Source: Pantoea rwandensis
GTDB lineage: Bacteria; Pseudomonadota; Gammaproteobacteria; Enterobacterales; Enterobacteriaceae
Assembly: GCF_000759475.1 (NCBI RefSeq)
Contig: NZ_CP009454.1
Coordinates: 4,092,001-4,156,000 of the forward strand
Length of the DNA stretch: 64,000 bases
Reading direction: 5' to 3'
The notes under the pieces: model-generated
Database searches by the model: none
What the model saw: the letters and a program-made list of their open reading frames with translations, nothing else
Told to the model about the DNA's origin: nothing
Part shown: one piece after another, positions 37,299-45,872 of the stretch
Layout: the number at the start of each line of letters is the position of its first letter
Position numbering within the stretch: the first letter of the stretch is position 1
Translations under genes and position numbers: made by a program

Positions 37299-38063
37299 AT
37301 GCCCAACACAATCCTACTTGGACAGGCAGCCAGATTAGACAGACGTACTCGTATACTAAGCCGGACGCTGGATAATATGTCCGTGACGTTGCCCGCCAGC
37401 GCCGCGCGCTGCCTGTATGCACTCGCGGAGGCGCAAGGCGAAGTGCTGACGCATGAACAGTTGATGGAGATTGGCTGGCGCCGTGACGGTTATGCCGCAA
37501 CCGATAACAGCGTACGCGTGATGATTAACAAGTTACGCCGTGCATTCATGTCGCTGGAGCTTGAACAGCAGATTAACCTGCTGGCCGTCACGCGCAGCGG
37601 TTACCGCTTAATCATTAATGTCCCACCAGCCGTCGATCACTCCGTTCCTGTGGCGATGCCCCTGGCGCCGCCTGCTCGTGGCACGCTGACCTGGCGACGC
37701 GTAACAGGCATCACTGCCGCCGGTATCACCGCCGGGTATCTGGTGGCATTGTTGGTACAACATTTCTTTCTGCTCACACCAAAACCGATCGATTTTGTCA
37801 GCTGGCATGGCCCGGCGATTCCGGATGGCAGCAGCGTCTGGGTGCCGAAAGGACATCATACGCAACACGCATTGATTGAAACCACACTGCGCACCTATCG
37901 CCGTTATGTGCTTGATGCGAACCCGGACAAACCCGCGGCAAGAGTGCTGTATGTCACGCTCAGCTCCGCCAACAATCCGCAACATCAGGGCGTAATTGCC
38001 TGCCAACAACCCTTTGAGGAGGCGAAAAATGCGTGCGAGTCCTTCTATTTTCGCCTCAATTAA
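37299..38063 (+). CDS. ToxR/CadC-like membrane-bound winged-helix regulator
   Basis: A 254-residue protein from the ATG at 37299 (a TTG six codons earlier is also open). N-terminal OmpR-type winged helix (GEVLTHEQLMEIGWRRDGY, NSVRVMINKLRRAF), a Pro-rich linker, one membrane segment near residue 140 (GITAAGITAGYLVALLVQHF) and a ~95-residue periplasmic domain with two Cys (CQQPFEEAKNAC), which could form a disulfide as in ToxR. Overlaps the next gene by 35 nt. Target genes unknown; fimbrial, virulence or flagellar control is typical for the family. Confidence 0.83.
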   Translation: MPNTILLGQAARLDRRTRILSRTLDNMSVTLPASAARCLYALAEAQGEVLTHEQLMEIGWRRDGYAATDNSVRVMINKLRRAFMSLELEQQINLLAVTRSGYRLIINVPPAVDHSVPVAMPLAPPARGTLTWRRVTGITAAGITAGYLVALLVQHFFLLTPKPIDFVSWHGPAIPDGSSVWVPKGHHTQHALIETTLRTYRRYVLDANPDKPAARVLYVTLSSANNPQHQGVIACQQPFEEAKNACESFYFRLN

Positions 38064-38553
38064 ATCCCCGTGGCTCTGGCTGTTTGTCGGCGGCTTTGTG
38101 CTGGCGTTTAGCGGCGTGATCGGGCGCTGGCTGGCCACCAGCGCGCAGCAGTCCCAGTGCCGGTTTCCACTGGCGTTTTATGACATCAAAAGTGAGCGTG
38201 AATGGGTGCTGACGCAGGGGATTTACCGCAGCTATCACGATGGCTTCAGTGAGGGGCATTTAACCTATCTCGGCACGCTTTCTCGTTTTATGGATGGGCA
38301 ACTTATCGCACCTGCCACCCCGATTCATCGTGCGGTGTGGTTTAACGGCGAGTTCAACCACAACCTGCTGAAAATCACCGTCACGCAACACAGCCGTGGC
38401 CTGGGCGATAAAAGCCGCGACGAGGACGTGCAAAAGTATGTCTTCCCGCATTGGCAAGCAGGCGATGTCAGCGTGATTGCGCTTTATCTCTTTAATGGCC
38501 GCGTGCTGGCCTCCGGCACAGAGAGCGTGGCGCGTAATGTCTGCATCAGGTAG
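38029..38553 (+). CDS. ToxS/PsaF-like membrane-anchored periplasmic partner
   Basis: A 174-residue protein with a strong GAGGAGG site before the ATG, located inside the end of the ToxR-like gene. One N-terminal membrane segment (WLWLFVGGFVLAFSGVIG) precedes a periplasmic domain (CRFPLAFYDIKSEREWVLTQGIY, ending in SVARNVCIR). By order, topology and overlap it resembles the effector partners ToxS, TcpH or PsaF that stabilise the ToxR-type regulator. No sequence family is certain. Confidence 0.7.
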   Translation: MRASPSIFASIKSPWLWLFVGGFVLAFSGVIGRWLATSAQQSQCRFPLAFYDIKSEREWVLTQGIYRSYHDGFSEGHLTYLGTLSRFMDGQLIAPATPIHRAVWFNGEFNHNLLKITVTQHSRGLGDKSRDEDVQKYVFPHWQAGDVSVIALYLFNGRVLASGTESVARNVCIR

Positions 38554-38883
38554 CCAGAAATTTAGCGCAGCGCTTCTGACAACGGCTCAAGGCGCTCGAA
38601 CAAGTGTGATGTAAAGGGTAAGACTGGTATCGCCCATCAGGAACTTCATACCTATCCCCTAACGTCAGAGAGAAAGCAGGTGCCGGTATTCTGCGGCCAG
38701 ATTCTCAGTAGTTAGCGCAACGTGCGTATGGCCTGGCTGATTAGATGAAAATCGGCGCGCCGTGCGAGCGGTGACGGTGTTGAGTCATCAGTCAACAATT
38801 GGGTATTGAGTGCGGCAAGGATTATGCTTTCGAAATGAGTATTGCTGTTGATTATGGAGGCGTTACTGCTGAATGTCAGACAC
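38554..38883. other. Non-coding stretch between the ToxS-like gene and leuX
   Basis: No credible ORF, integrase or tRNA fragment was seen. It adjoins the 3' end of the tRNA, the side where islands insert. Confidence 0.4.
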
Positions 38884-38907
38884 AAAAAAAGCCGCTCGTA
38901 AGCGACT
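38884..38907 (-). terminator. Rho-independent terminator of the leuX tRNA
   Basis: On the minus strand AGTCGCT-TACG-AGCGGCT (one G-T pair) is followed by a T-run, 18 nt past the tRNA CCA. Confidence 0.85.
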
Positions 38908-38925
38908 TAATTTTGCATCAATCGA

Positions 38926-39010
38926 TGGTGCCGAAGGTCGGACTCGAACCGACATGTATCTCTACGGTTGATTTTGAATCAACTGCGTCTACCGATTTCG
39001 CCACTTCGGC
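38926..39010 (-). tRNA. leuX: tRNA-Leu(CAA)
   Basis: An 85-nt class II tRNA with encoded CCA. Anticodon loop TTCAAAA gives CAA, reading UUG. The sequence closely follows E. coli leuX, a well-known island attachment site. The 3' end faces the flhDC-fliA-toxR-like region. Confidence 0.95.
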
Positions 39011-39038
39011 ACTGAAGAGGATGCGGAAAACGTTGGCG

Positions 39039-39066
39039 ATTATACCGTTACGCGCAGAGTGCGCAA
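39039..39066 (-). promoter_or_regulatory. leuX promoter
   Basis: On the minus strand TTGCGC, a 16-bp spacer and TATAAT lie about 28 nt before the tRNA 5' end. Confidence 0.7.
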
Positions 39067-39276
39067 CACTAATCGACAGCGCTGTGCGCTAAGCGTTGAA
39101 AAAACCAGCACTTCGCCATTTATGTGGCGCAAACGCGGCAGCTCGAGCGCCCTTTCGGCGCTTTCCTGTACAAATGCCAGAACATTCCCAAACTCCCTCT
39201 ACTTCGGAACTTTCCGTGCTTACGCCTATCTTAACCAAAACTGACAACGTCAGATGTATAAAACAAAGAGGTTGAG

Positions 39277-39792
39277 ATGAACAAAGCAGCACAACGCATC
39301 ATTTTGGGATTGGGTATCGCGGCGGCAATGGCGGCAGGCAGTGCGTCGGCAGCGAGTTGGCAGGATCAGCTGAGCAGCGCGGCATCGCAGCTGTCTCAGC
39401 AAAACAGCGGTTCTACCACCACCAGCAGCACGCAGAACGGCGGTCTGTCGCTCTCTTCGCTGAGCGGTTTACTGAATGGCGGTGACAAAGCGGTTAGCTC
39501 CAACAGCATGACCAACGCCGCAGGCGTCATGTCCTACTGCGTACAGCACAACGTGGTGGATAACAATGTGGCATCGGTGAAAGATCAGGTACTGAGCAAG
39601 CTTGGTTTGAGTAGCCCTGCCGCACAAGAGCAGAAAACCGATTATCAGCAGGGTCTGCAAGGCTTGCTGAACACCGGCAACGGTCAGCAGCTGAATCTGC
39701 AGAGTCTGAGCAACTCGCCGATGGGTGAGAAACTGAAGACCAAGGCCTGTGACGTGGTGCTTAAACAAGGCAAGAAATATATCGGCATGTAA
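39277..39792 (+). CDS. yjjA: YjjA, DUF2501 secreted protein
   Basis: A 171-residue protein. Signal peptide cut at ASA near residue 25. A Ser/Gln-rich low-complexity segment (residues ~28-75) precedes the conserved MTNAAGVMSYCVQHNVVDN domain and a final Cys-containing helix (KACDVVLKQGKKYIGM). Matches E. coli YjjA in size and pattern. Function unknown; periplasmic. AGAGG precedes the start. Confidence 0.87.
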   Translation: MNKAAQRIILGLGIAAAMAAGSASAASWQDQLSSAASQLSQQNSGSTTTSSTQNGGLSLSSLSGLLNGGDKAVSSNSMTNAAGVMSYCVQHNVVDNNVASVKDQVLSKLGLSSPAAQEQKTDYQQGLQGLLNTGNGQQLNLQSLSNSPMGEKLKTKACDVVLKQGKKYIGM

Positions 39793-39793
39793 T

Positions 39794-39912
39794 TCACGCC
39801 CTACTTCGGGTTGCAGGTGCGTTGGCGGCTTTCTTTCCCCCGCATCGCTTACTGAGTAAGTGCATCGGGCGTCTCTCGATAGCCGCCGTACTGCATGCGG
39901 AATGATAGTGGG
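39794..39912 (+). repeat. Dispersed intergenic repeat, copy A
   Basis: Contains TTGCAGGTGCGTTGGCGGC, a central CGCATCGCTTACTGAGTAAG and CATCGGG, and ends in GCCGCCGTACTGCATGCGG, so the ends are roughly inverted. The left half and centre match the reverse complement of 57731-57811. From memory, related sequences occur between genes in many Erwiniaceae and Yersiniaceae. Confidence 0.7.
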
Positions 39913-40008
39913 TGAAGTGACCATGAATAAGACGCGAGCTGTCCCTCGCATCTTATTTAGTCTTGATGGGGGGCGCAATAAATTGCGCCGCCACGGGCCA
40001 TTAATCCA

Positions 40009-41385
40009 TCAGCTCATCAACCCTTTAGTTTCTTCTACCACCCTGCCCAGCACATCCACCGCCTGTTCAAACGATCGAATATTGGTGTAGCCGATCACCA
40101 GTCCGTAGCGTTTCTGGGTTTGCGTATACCAGCCTGAAAGCGGCAACACGCGCAGCTGATGACGCTGCCAAATCTCCGCCAGCGCCACATCCTGAATGCC
40201 TCGCCGCAGGAAGGCCACGATATGCATGCCGCCATCAGTGAGTTCAAAGTCAAACAGCTGCGGGAAACAGTGCTGTAGCGCATCCAGCATCATGCGGCGG
40301 CGCTGCTGGTAGAGAACCCGCATCTTCTTGATATGACGATAGAAGTGCCCTTCACTGAGGAACTGTGCGAGGATTTTCTGCGGTAACAACGGCATACCGG
40401 TTTCGAGGATTTCACCCAGCTCGCGGAAGCGTTCAATGGTCTGTTGCGGCATCACCAGATAACCCACGCGCATCGCGGGCATCATGGTTTTGCTGAAAGT
40501 GCCGGTATAGATCACCCGATCGTGCACATCAAGGCTTTTTAGCGCCGGGATCACTTTGCGCGTGTAGTGAAACTCGCCGTCGTAATCATCCTCAATGATC
40601 CAGCTGCTGTTCTGCTGCGCCCACTCCAGCAATTGATGCTTACGGGGTAGTGATAACGTCACCGCAAGCGGGCTCTGATGGGTTGGCGTGACCACCGCAA
40701 AGCGTGCGTCTGAGTGATAACGCTGGAGGAAATCCACGTCGAGGCCTTCCCGATCCACCGGCACATAGTGCAGATTCGGTGCGATGCGCTTTAACAGTTT
40801 CTGCCCAAAGAAATAGCCCGGGTCTTCAAACAGGACTTTGTCGTGAGGATGGGCCAGCACGGCCAGGATGAGGCGCAGGTTGGCACGATAACCGGTGGTG
40901 ATAAAAATCTGCTCCGGCTGGCAGTTAAGCCCGCGCGAAATATTGAGATAGCTGGCAATCGCCTCACGCAATGGCTGGTAGCCCATAATGGCGGGCATGA
41001 TCATTTCATCGGGCCGCAACGTTCGCGCCGCCTTTCCGGAGATCAGCAGCCACTTCTTGTGCGGGAACTCATCCAGTGCCGGAATACCCAGCCGCAGCTC
41101 GCCTTTGCTTTCAATCACCGGATGTTCGAGCGGTGTGGAAGGTGGCGCCGTGGTGACCACGGTGGCTTCACCGAGATTCAGTGCGGGGTTCACGCGCGTG
41201 CCCTTCGCGCCCTGGCTGACAAAATACCCCTCTCCAATGAGGATCTCGTAGGCGGCCTCCACGGTTTTGCGCGCGACTTGCAGCTCACTGGCTAACACGC
41301 GGATCGCCGGCACCCGGTCGCCCGGCTTTAAGCGCCCTTCCAGGATCTGCTGCCGATAGCGAGCGTAGATTTCTTTGTAACCCAT
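40009..41385 (-). CDS. MocR/GabR-type regulator (GntR HTH plus aminotransferase domain)
   Basis: A 458-residue protein. N-terminal GntR winged helix (GRLKPGDRVPAIRVLASELQ, ARKTVEAAYEILIGEGYF) and a C-terminal fold-type I aminotransferase domain with IIEDDYDGEFHY and the PLP Lys in YTGTFSKTMMPAMRVGY. Such regulators sense PLP or amino-acid derivatives. Divergent from the acetyltransferase-azoR-AhpD-like operon, so it probably controls that operon. Confidence 0.9.
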   Translation of the reverse strand: MGYKEIYARYRQQILEGRLKPGDRVPAIRVLASELQVARKTVEAAYEILIGEGYFVSQGAKGTRVNPALNLGEATVVTTAPPSTPLEHPVIESKGELRLGIPALDEFPHKKWLLISGKAARTLRPDEMIMPAIMGYQPLREAIASYLNISRGLNCQPEQIFITTGYRANLRLILAVLAHPHDKVLFEDPGYFFGQKLLKRIAPNLHYVPVDREGLDVDFLQRYHSDARFAVVTPTHQSPLAVTLSLPRKHQLLEWAQQNSSWIIEDDYDGEFHYTRKVIPALKSLDVHDRVIYTGTFSKTMMPAMRVGYLVMPQQTIERFRELGEILETGMPLLPQKILAQFLSEGHFYRHIKKMRVLYQQRRRMMLDALQHCFPQLFDFELTDGGMHIVAFLRRGIQDVALAEIWQRHQLRVLPLSGWYTQTQKRYGLVIGYTNIRSFEQAVDVLGRVVEETKGLMS

Positions 41386-41553
41386 CTGTCTTCCTTCATC
41401 ACGATGCGGAGCACATAAATGCGCTCTGGAGAGTGAGCGCAGGATTCAGCAGCATAACCATGTCCTACCTGTTTTCCCCTATATTGACCCTTTTCCCTTC
41501 GACATAGAAGTTTAAGATGTCCCCATCAACCCGACAACCGCTTGCAGGCTGCT

Positions 41554-41994
41554 ATGAAGATTGTTCATTACCAAACGCCCACGGAGCTGGCCTGCTGCTA
41601 TGCATTGATGCGCGAACTGCGTTTCAAACTGAAGGATGAAGCTGCGTTTGTGGCGCAGGCACAGCGTCAGCAATTACAGGGCTACCAACTGGCGGATATC
41701 GAACAGGATGGTCAACCGGTGGCGCTGGCGGGCTATCGCCTGCTGGAAAACTTTATTCATGGCCGTTTTTGCTACATCGATGATTTGGTGACCTGCACCA
41801 ACACGCGCAGCCAGGGTTTGGGGGCCGCACTACTGCACGGTCTGGCGCAGCATGCACGGGAACAAGGCTGTGGCCGCATCGTGCTCGACACCGCGCTGAG
41901 CAATCAACGGGCACAACAATTTTATCAACGCGTCGGTTACCACGCGTTGGGACTGCATTTTTATCGCGATCTCGCTGAGGGAGAAAATTCATGA
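41554..41994 (+). CDS. GNAT-family N-acetyltransferase
   Basis: A 146-residue GNAT. CYIDDLVTCTNTRSQGLGAALLHGL contains the acetyl-CoA loop (RSQGLGA), and ALSNQRAQQFYQRVGYHALGLHFYRDL is the C-terminal signature. ATG 41554 follows an AGG; a TTG four codons upstream is possible. Its end overlaps the azoR start by 4 nt (ATGA). First gene of the operon divergent from the MocR regulator. Confidence 0.86.
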   Translation: MKIVHYQTPTELACCYALMRELRFKLKDEAAFVAQAQRQQLQGYQLADIEQDGQPVALAGYRLLENFIHGRFCYIDDLVTCTNTRSQGLGAALLHGLAQHAREQGCGRIVLDTALSNQRAQQFYQRVGYHALGLHFYRDLAEGENS

Positions 41995-42596
41995 AACTGC
42001 TGCATATTCAGGTCAGCCCGGATCTGGCCGGATCGGCCTCACGTAACGCCTCGGCGCGTTTGGTGGAGAAGCTTCGCGCCCAGCATAGCGATCTCGAAGA
42101 GACGGTACTGGATCTGGCGCAGCATCCGTTGCCGCACCTGGATGCCTTCACCATTGGCGCGTTCTTTACCCGCCCGGAGGATCGTAACGATGCACAGCGT
42201 ACCGCCATTCAGACTTCCGAAAAAATGGTGGATCAGCTGTTCGCCTGCGACACCCTGGTTATCTCGTCGCCGATGTGGAACCTCGGTTTGCCGTCGGTGC
42301 TGAAAGCCTGGTTCGATCATATCACTCGCGCCGGACGCACCTTCGCGTTTACACCGCAAGGCACCAAAGTCGGTCTGGTGAACGGCAAAAAGGTGTACAG
42401 CGTGGTCGCCAGCGGCAGTGTGTTTGCCCACGGCCCGTTTGTGCAGGATGACCAGTTCACCCCTTACATCCGCGTGGCACTGGAATACATCGGCATCACC
42501 GATGTGGAATTTATCCGCGTGGACGGTACGCACGATCCCGTTAGCCGCGACACCGCATTACCCCAGGCTCTGCAAGCTATTGACCGCTTATTTTGA
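41991..42596 (+). CDS. azoR: AzoR-like FMN-dependent NADH:quinone/azo oxidoreductase
   Basis: A 201-residue flavodoxin-like protein. The phosphate loop region is SPDLAGSASRNASARLVEKL, followed by SPMWNLGLPSVLKAWFDHI, the AzoR flavin motif. It matches the AzoR family in length. It reduces quinones and azo dyes with NADH; a role in quinone or thiol stress is plausible. Translationally coupled to the GNAT gene and to the following AhpD-like gene. Confidence 0.88.
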   Translation: MKLLHIQVSPDLAGSASRNASARLVEKLRAQHSDLEETVLDLAQHPLPHLDAFTIGAFFTRPEDRNDAQRTAIQTSEKMVDQLFACDTLVISSPMWNLGLPSVLKAWFDHITRAGRTFAFTPQGTKVGLVNGKKVYSVVASGSVFAHGPFVQDDQFTPYIRVALEYIGITDVEFIRVDGTHDPVSRDTALPQALQAIDRLF

Positions 42597-42610
42597 ATGA
42601 GGAAAACATC

Positions 42611-43090
42611 ATGACTTCACGCGTTAATCATTTTAAAACCGCGCCAGCACTGGCCAAATCCATGTCTGATTTCTCTAACACCGTGGCGAATACCGCGCTG
42701 GAGAAGTCACTGAAACACTTGATCGATATCCGTGCTTCGCAGTTGAATCACTGTGCCTTCTGCCTCGACATGCATGTGAAGCAGGCGAAAATTGACGGCG
42801 AGCGCGAACTGCGTCTTCATCACGTTTCTATCTGGCGTGAATCTCCACTGTTCAGCGCTCGCGAGAAAGTGGCTTTTGCCCTGACCGAAGCCCTGACCCG
42901 CATTGGCGAACACGGCGTGGATGAAGCGCTGTACGGTGAAGTGCGTGAACATTTCTCTGAAAGCGAAATCAGTGAGCTGACCTTTAAGATCGCTGCCATC
43001 AACACCTGGAACCGCCTGATGATTTTGTCACAGATGGCACCGGGTGCATTGGACAGCGCTTACGGGCTGGATCGTGCTGATTTGCGTTAA
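42611..43090 (+). CDS. Carboxymuconolactone decarboxylase/AhpD-like protein
   Basis: A 159-residue protein with the AhpD-type redox motif NHCAFCLDMH (CxxC plus His). Family members act as thiol-dependent peroxidase partners or hydroperoxide scavengers. The start MTSRVNHFKT has GAGGA 7 nt before it; an ATG overlapping the azoR stop is also in frame. Third gene of the likely MocR-controlled operon. Confidence 0.87.
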   Translation: MTSRVNHFKTAPALAKSMSDFSNTVANTALEKSLKHLIDIRASQLNHCAFCLDMHVKQAKIDGERELRLHHVSIWRESPLFSAREKVAFALTEALTRIGEHGVDEALYGEVREHFSESEISELTFKIAAINTWNRLMILSQMAPGALDSAYGLDRADLR

Positions 43091-43185
43091 TTTTTACCGC
43101 CAGTAGCCCGTGCTGCTGGCGTTGTCATGTTCATCTGCGCTGCCTGAGGCTATAGTGAGATTTTGCACCACACAGGACAGCGCGC

Positions 43186-43821
43186 ATGAAAGGCATCAAT
43201 ATTGCGATTTACTTCGATCCCGACCTGATTCACATCAGCGTTCACCAACAGGATGACAGCTATCTCAGCCACCACTTCAGCTACGATGACAGCGTGATTG
43301 AAGAGATTTACCAGTGGCTGGAGCAGTTCACGCCTAATCGCACCCACATTTGCCTGATTGAGCACGATACTGCCGACATCCTCGCCGATGAGCTGGTGGA
43401 TAACGGCTATCACGTCCATCAGGTGACGCAGCACGATCTCCTGAACTGGTTTGCCAGCGAGCCTCCCGCAGAACCCGATGGTTCGCCAGTGCGCGCCCTG
43501 CTGCGCTATCTGGAAAACGAAAACCCATCTGAATACCAGTCCCGTACTCCGCAGATCGAAGCCTTAATGGATATGCTGGATGAGCTGGACGATCTGGAAG
43601 GCGTGGACGAAGTCGAGGATGAGGACAACCTGCCGGATGACGTACTGCGCTTAATGAAGCAGAAGAAAATCACCGCCAACCAAGCCGCTGAGCGTTTGCT
43701 GCCCGACGTCAATGAACGTATTCGCGAGCACCTGATAAGCTATCCTGAGCTGATGACGCCCGAGCTGCTGGAAGATTTCTTCCCGGAGTTGCTGGAAGCG
43801 TTAGAAACGCCAAAACATTGA
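43186..43821 (+). CDS. Acidic protein of unknown function with an IS110-transposase-like N-terminal layout
   Basis: A 211-residue protein not recognised as a named family. Residues 1-90 follow the strand/helix order of the DEDD RNase H-like domain of IS110 transposases: [17 protein letters not shown] for the first Asp strand, then a helix ending in WLEQF, then [10 protein letters not shown] for the Glu strand, then [15 protein letters not shown]. The usual GIDVSK and LEATG residues are not kept. The rest is acidic and helical ([21 protein letters not shown]). No bridge-RNA or IS ends are visible. It stands alone between the azoR operon and marC. Confidence 0.6.
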   Translation: MKGINIAIYFDPDLIHISVHQQDDSYLSHHFSYDDSVIEEIYQWLEQFTPNRTHICLIEHDTADILADELVDNGYHVHQVTQHDLLNWFASEPPAEPDGSPVRALLRYLENENPSEYQSRTPQIEALMDMLDELDDLEGVDEVEDEDNLPDDVLRLMKQKKITANQAAERLLPDVNERIREHLISYPELMTPELLEDFFPELLEALETPKH

Positions 43822-43903
43822 TGCATTTTGCACACGCGCGCTAAATCGTGCCGCGACGCACCTTGACGGTGTGTCGCGCTGCCATTGGAACTCGGGGAAA
43901 ATC

Positions 43904-44584
43904 ATGCTGGAACTGTTTAAAGCCATCGGGCTGGGATTGGTGGTGCTGTTGCCGCTGGCCAATCCGCTGACCACGGTGGCGCTGTTTCTCGGACTGGCGG
44001 GAGACATGAATTTCCAGGAACGCAATCGTCAGGCGATGCAGGCCTCGATCTACGTGTTCCTGATTATGATGGTGGCGTGGTACGCCGGGAATGCGGTGTT
44101 GCACACCTTTGGCATCTCGATTCCTGGACTGCGTATGGCGGGTGGATTGATCGTCGCCTTTATCGGTTTTCGCATGTTGTTTCCGGCAAAACCGGTCGGT
44201 CACTCCGTCGAAGCCCGGCATAAACAGGATGAAATCGACGCCACTGATGCAAATCGTGAATCGGTGAATATTGCGTTTGTGCCGCTGGCGATGCCCAGCA
44301 CGGCGGGTCCGGGCACCATCGCGATGATCATCAGTTCGGCCTCTACGGTGAAATCGGGCGTTGATTTTCCAGCGTGGGTTGTCGCGGTCGCGCCGGTGCT
44401 GACCTTCTTATCGGTGGCCGTGATTTTGTGGATTTCGCTGCGCAGTTCGGGTGCCATCATGAAGCTGGTGGGTAAAGGCGGAATTGAAGCCATTTCGCGA
44501 TTGATGGGCTTTTTGCTGGTGTGTATGGGCGTACAGTTTGTGATTAACGGCGTATTAGAAGTGGTGAGGACTTTTCATGTGTGA
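43904..44584 (+). CDS. marC: MarC-family inner-membrane protein
   Basis: A 226-residue, six-segment membrane protein aligning with E. coli MarC throughout ([60 protein letters not shown]). The start was set by homology, with GGGGA before it. MarC is not needed for the Mar antibiotic phenotype and its substrate is unknown. The marRAB operon that faces marC in E. coli is absent here. Confidence 0.92.
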   Translation: MLELFKAIGLGLVVLLPLANPLTTVALFLGLAGDMNFQERNRQAMQASIYVFLIMMVAWYAGNAVLHTFGISIPGLRMAGGLIVAFIGFRMLFPAKPVGHSVEARHKQDEIDATDANRESVNIAFVPLAMPSTAGPGTIAMIISSASTVKSGVDFPAWVVAVAPVLTFLSVAVILWISLRSSGAIMKLVGKGGIEAISRLMGFLLVCMGVQFVINGVLEVVRTFHV

Positions 44585-44586
44585 AA

Positions 44587-44606
44587 GTGCGGCCCGAAGG
44601 CCGCAC
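44587..44606. terminator. Convergent hairpin between marC and the cytochrome c gene
   Basis: GTGCGGCC-CGAA-GGCCGCAC, perfect 8-bp stem and tetraloop, 2 nt after the marC stop and 5 nt before the convergent stop. No T-run, but it lies exactly where a bidirectional terminator would be. Confidence 0.6.
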
Positions 44607-44611
44607 CCGAT

Positions 44612-45868
44612 TTACTCTGCTTTCAACGTCTTGCGCACATCCGCGACCTGATCTTTGGTCACGGCTGGGGCATTGTTACTCCAGCCCTGACGGATAAAGG
44701 TCGCCAGCTGCGCCACTTCATCATCCGTCAAACGCTTGCCAAAGCCCGGCATCGCGAGGGTTGACGGCGCCTTCTCGGTCGATGGCTGCTGCGCACCGGC
44801 GAGAATGGTGTGGATCAAGCCGGTAGGATCGTTGGCATTCACAATGGTGGCCTGATCCAGCTCCGGGAAGATACCTGGCGCGCCTTTACCGGTCACGAAG
44901 TGACAGGCACCGCAGTTATCGATGTACAGACGCTCACCTTCCGTCAGGTTTTTCGCTGCGGTCAGTTTGGCTTCCGTGGCCTGCTGCTTCTGCACGTTGT
45001 ACGCCTGCAGCGGTGGGTTGCCACCGATGAATTTCAGATAAGACGCAATGGCTTTCAGATCGGCATCCGTCATGTGCGAGCTGGAGTGCTCAATCACTGA
45101 CTTCATCTCTCCGCCCACTGCGGCTTTGTCGTTACGACCGGTTTGCAGGTAATCGACGATCTCCTGCTCACTCCAGCGCGGTAAGCCACGCAGCGACGGC
45201 ACATCCCAGTTGTTCAGGCTACCACCAGCGAGGAATTTGTCGTCACCGCTGTCCAGCGCCTTCTCGTTCATACCTAGGCCGCGCGGCGTATGGCAACTGC
45301 CGCAGTGACCGAGACTTTCTACGATATAAGCACCGCGATTCACTTCTTCCGACGCGCCGCCAATCGGCTGGAACGGCTTATCAGAAGTGAATGCCCAGTT
45401 CCAGAAACGCATACCCCAGCGCTGACTGAATGGGAAGCTCAGTTTGGTCTCTTCCGGCTGCTCGCTGCTCGGCTTCACGCCCTTCATGAAGTAAACATAC
45501 AGCGCGTGCATGTCTTCATCGCTGATTTTGGCGTAATCCGGGTACGGCATTGCCGGATACAGACGTGAACCGTCCGGCAGCACACCTTTACGCACGGCAT
45601 CAGAGAACTGCTGCTCGCTGTAGTTGCCGATGCCGTGCTCTTTGTCCGGCGTAATGTTGGTGGAGTAGATGGTGCCGAGATTCGACTCAATCGCCAGACC
45701 ACCGGCGTAATCGGCCTTGCCCGCTACGGTATGGCACGCCATACAGTCGCCGAGACGTGACAGATATTCACCCTGCTTGATCAGCGCGGCTTCATCTTCC
45801 GCGTGAGCCTGGACCGCAAAGCTTCCCAGCAGTACGGCGTTAGCGATTAACAATGATTTTAATTTCAT
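44612..45868 (-). CDS. Triheme cytochrome c subunit of a GMC-type (gluconate) dehydrogenase
   Basis: A 418-residue protein. Signal peptide cut at AHA near residue 23. Three c-type heme motifs are CMACH (42-46), CGSCH (189-193) and CGACH (319-323), each with a distal Met region (e.g. LYPAMPYPDY). It passes electrons from the flavoprotein to the quinone pool or terminal oxidase on the periplasmic face. Last gene of the three-gene operon, 4 nt after the flavoprotein. Confidence 0.92.
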   Translation of the reverse strand: MKLKSLLIANAVLLGSFAVQAHAEDEAALIKQGEYLSRLGDCMACHTVAGKADYAGGLAIESNLGTIYSTNITPDKEHGIGNYSEQQFSDAVRKGVLPDGSRLYPAMPYPDYAKISDEDMHALYVYFMKGVKPSSEQPEETKLSFPFSQRWGMRFWNWAFTSDKPFQPIGGASEEVNRGAYIVESLGHCGSCHTPRGLGMNEKALDSGDDKFLAGGSLNNWDVPSLRGLPRWSEQEIVDYLQTGRNDKAAVGGEMKSVIEHSSSHMTDADLKAIASYLKFIGGNPPLQAYNVQKQQATEAKLTAAKNLTEGERLYIDNCGACHFVTGKGAPGIFPELDQATIVNANDPTGLIHTILAGAQQPSTEKAPSTLAMPGFGKRLTDDEVAQLATFIRQGWSNNAPAVTKDQVADVRKTLKAE

Positions 45869-45872
45869 GTGC

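Noticed and set aside
38554..38925. Integrase or att duplicate beside leuX
   Set aside because: No integrase-like translation and no second copy of the tRNA 3' end was found by eye.
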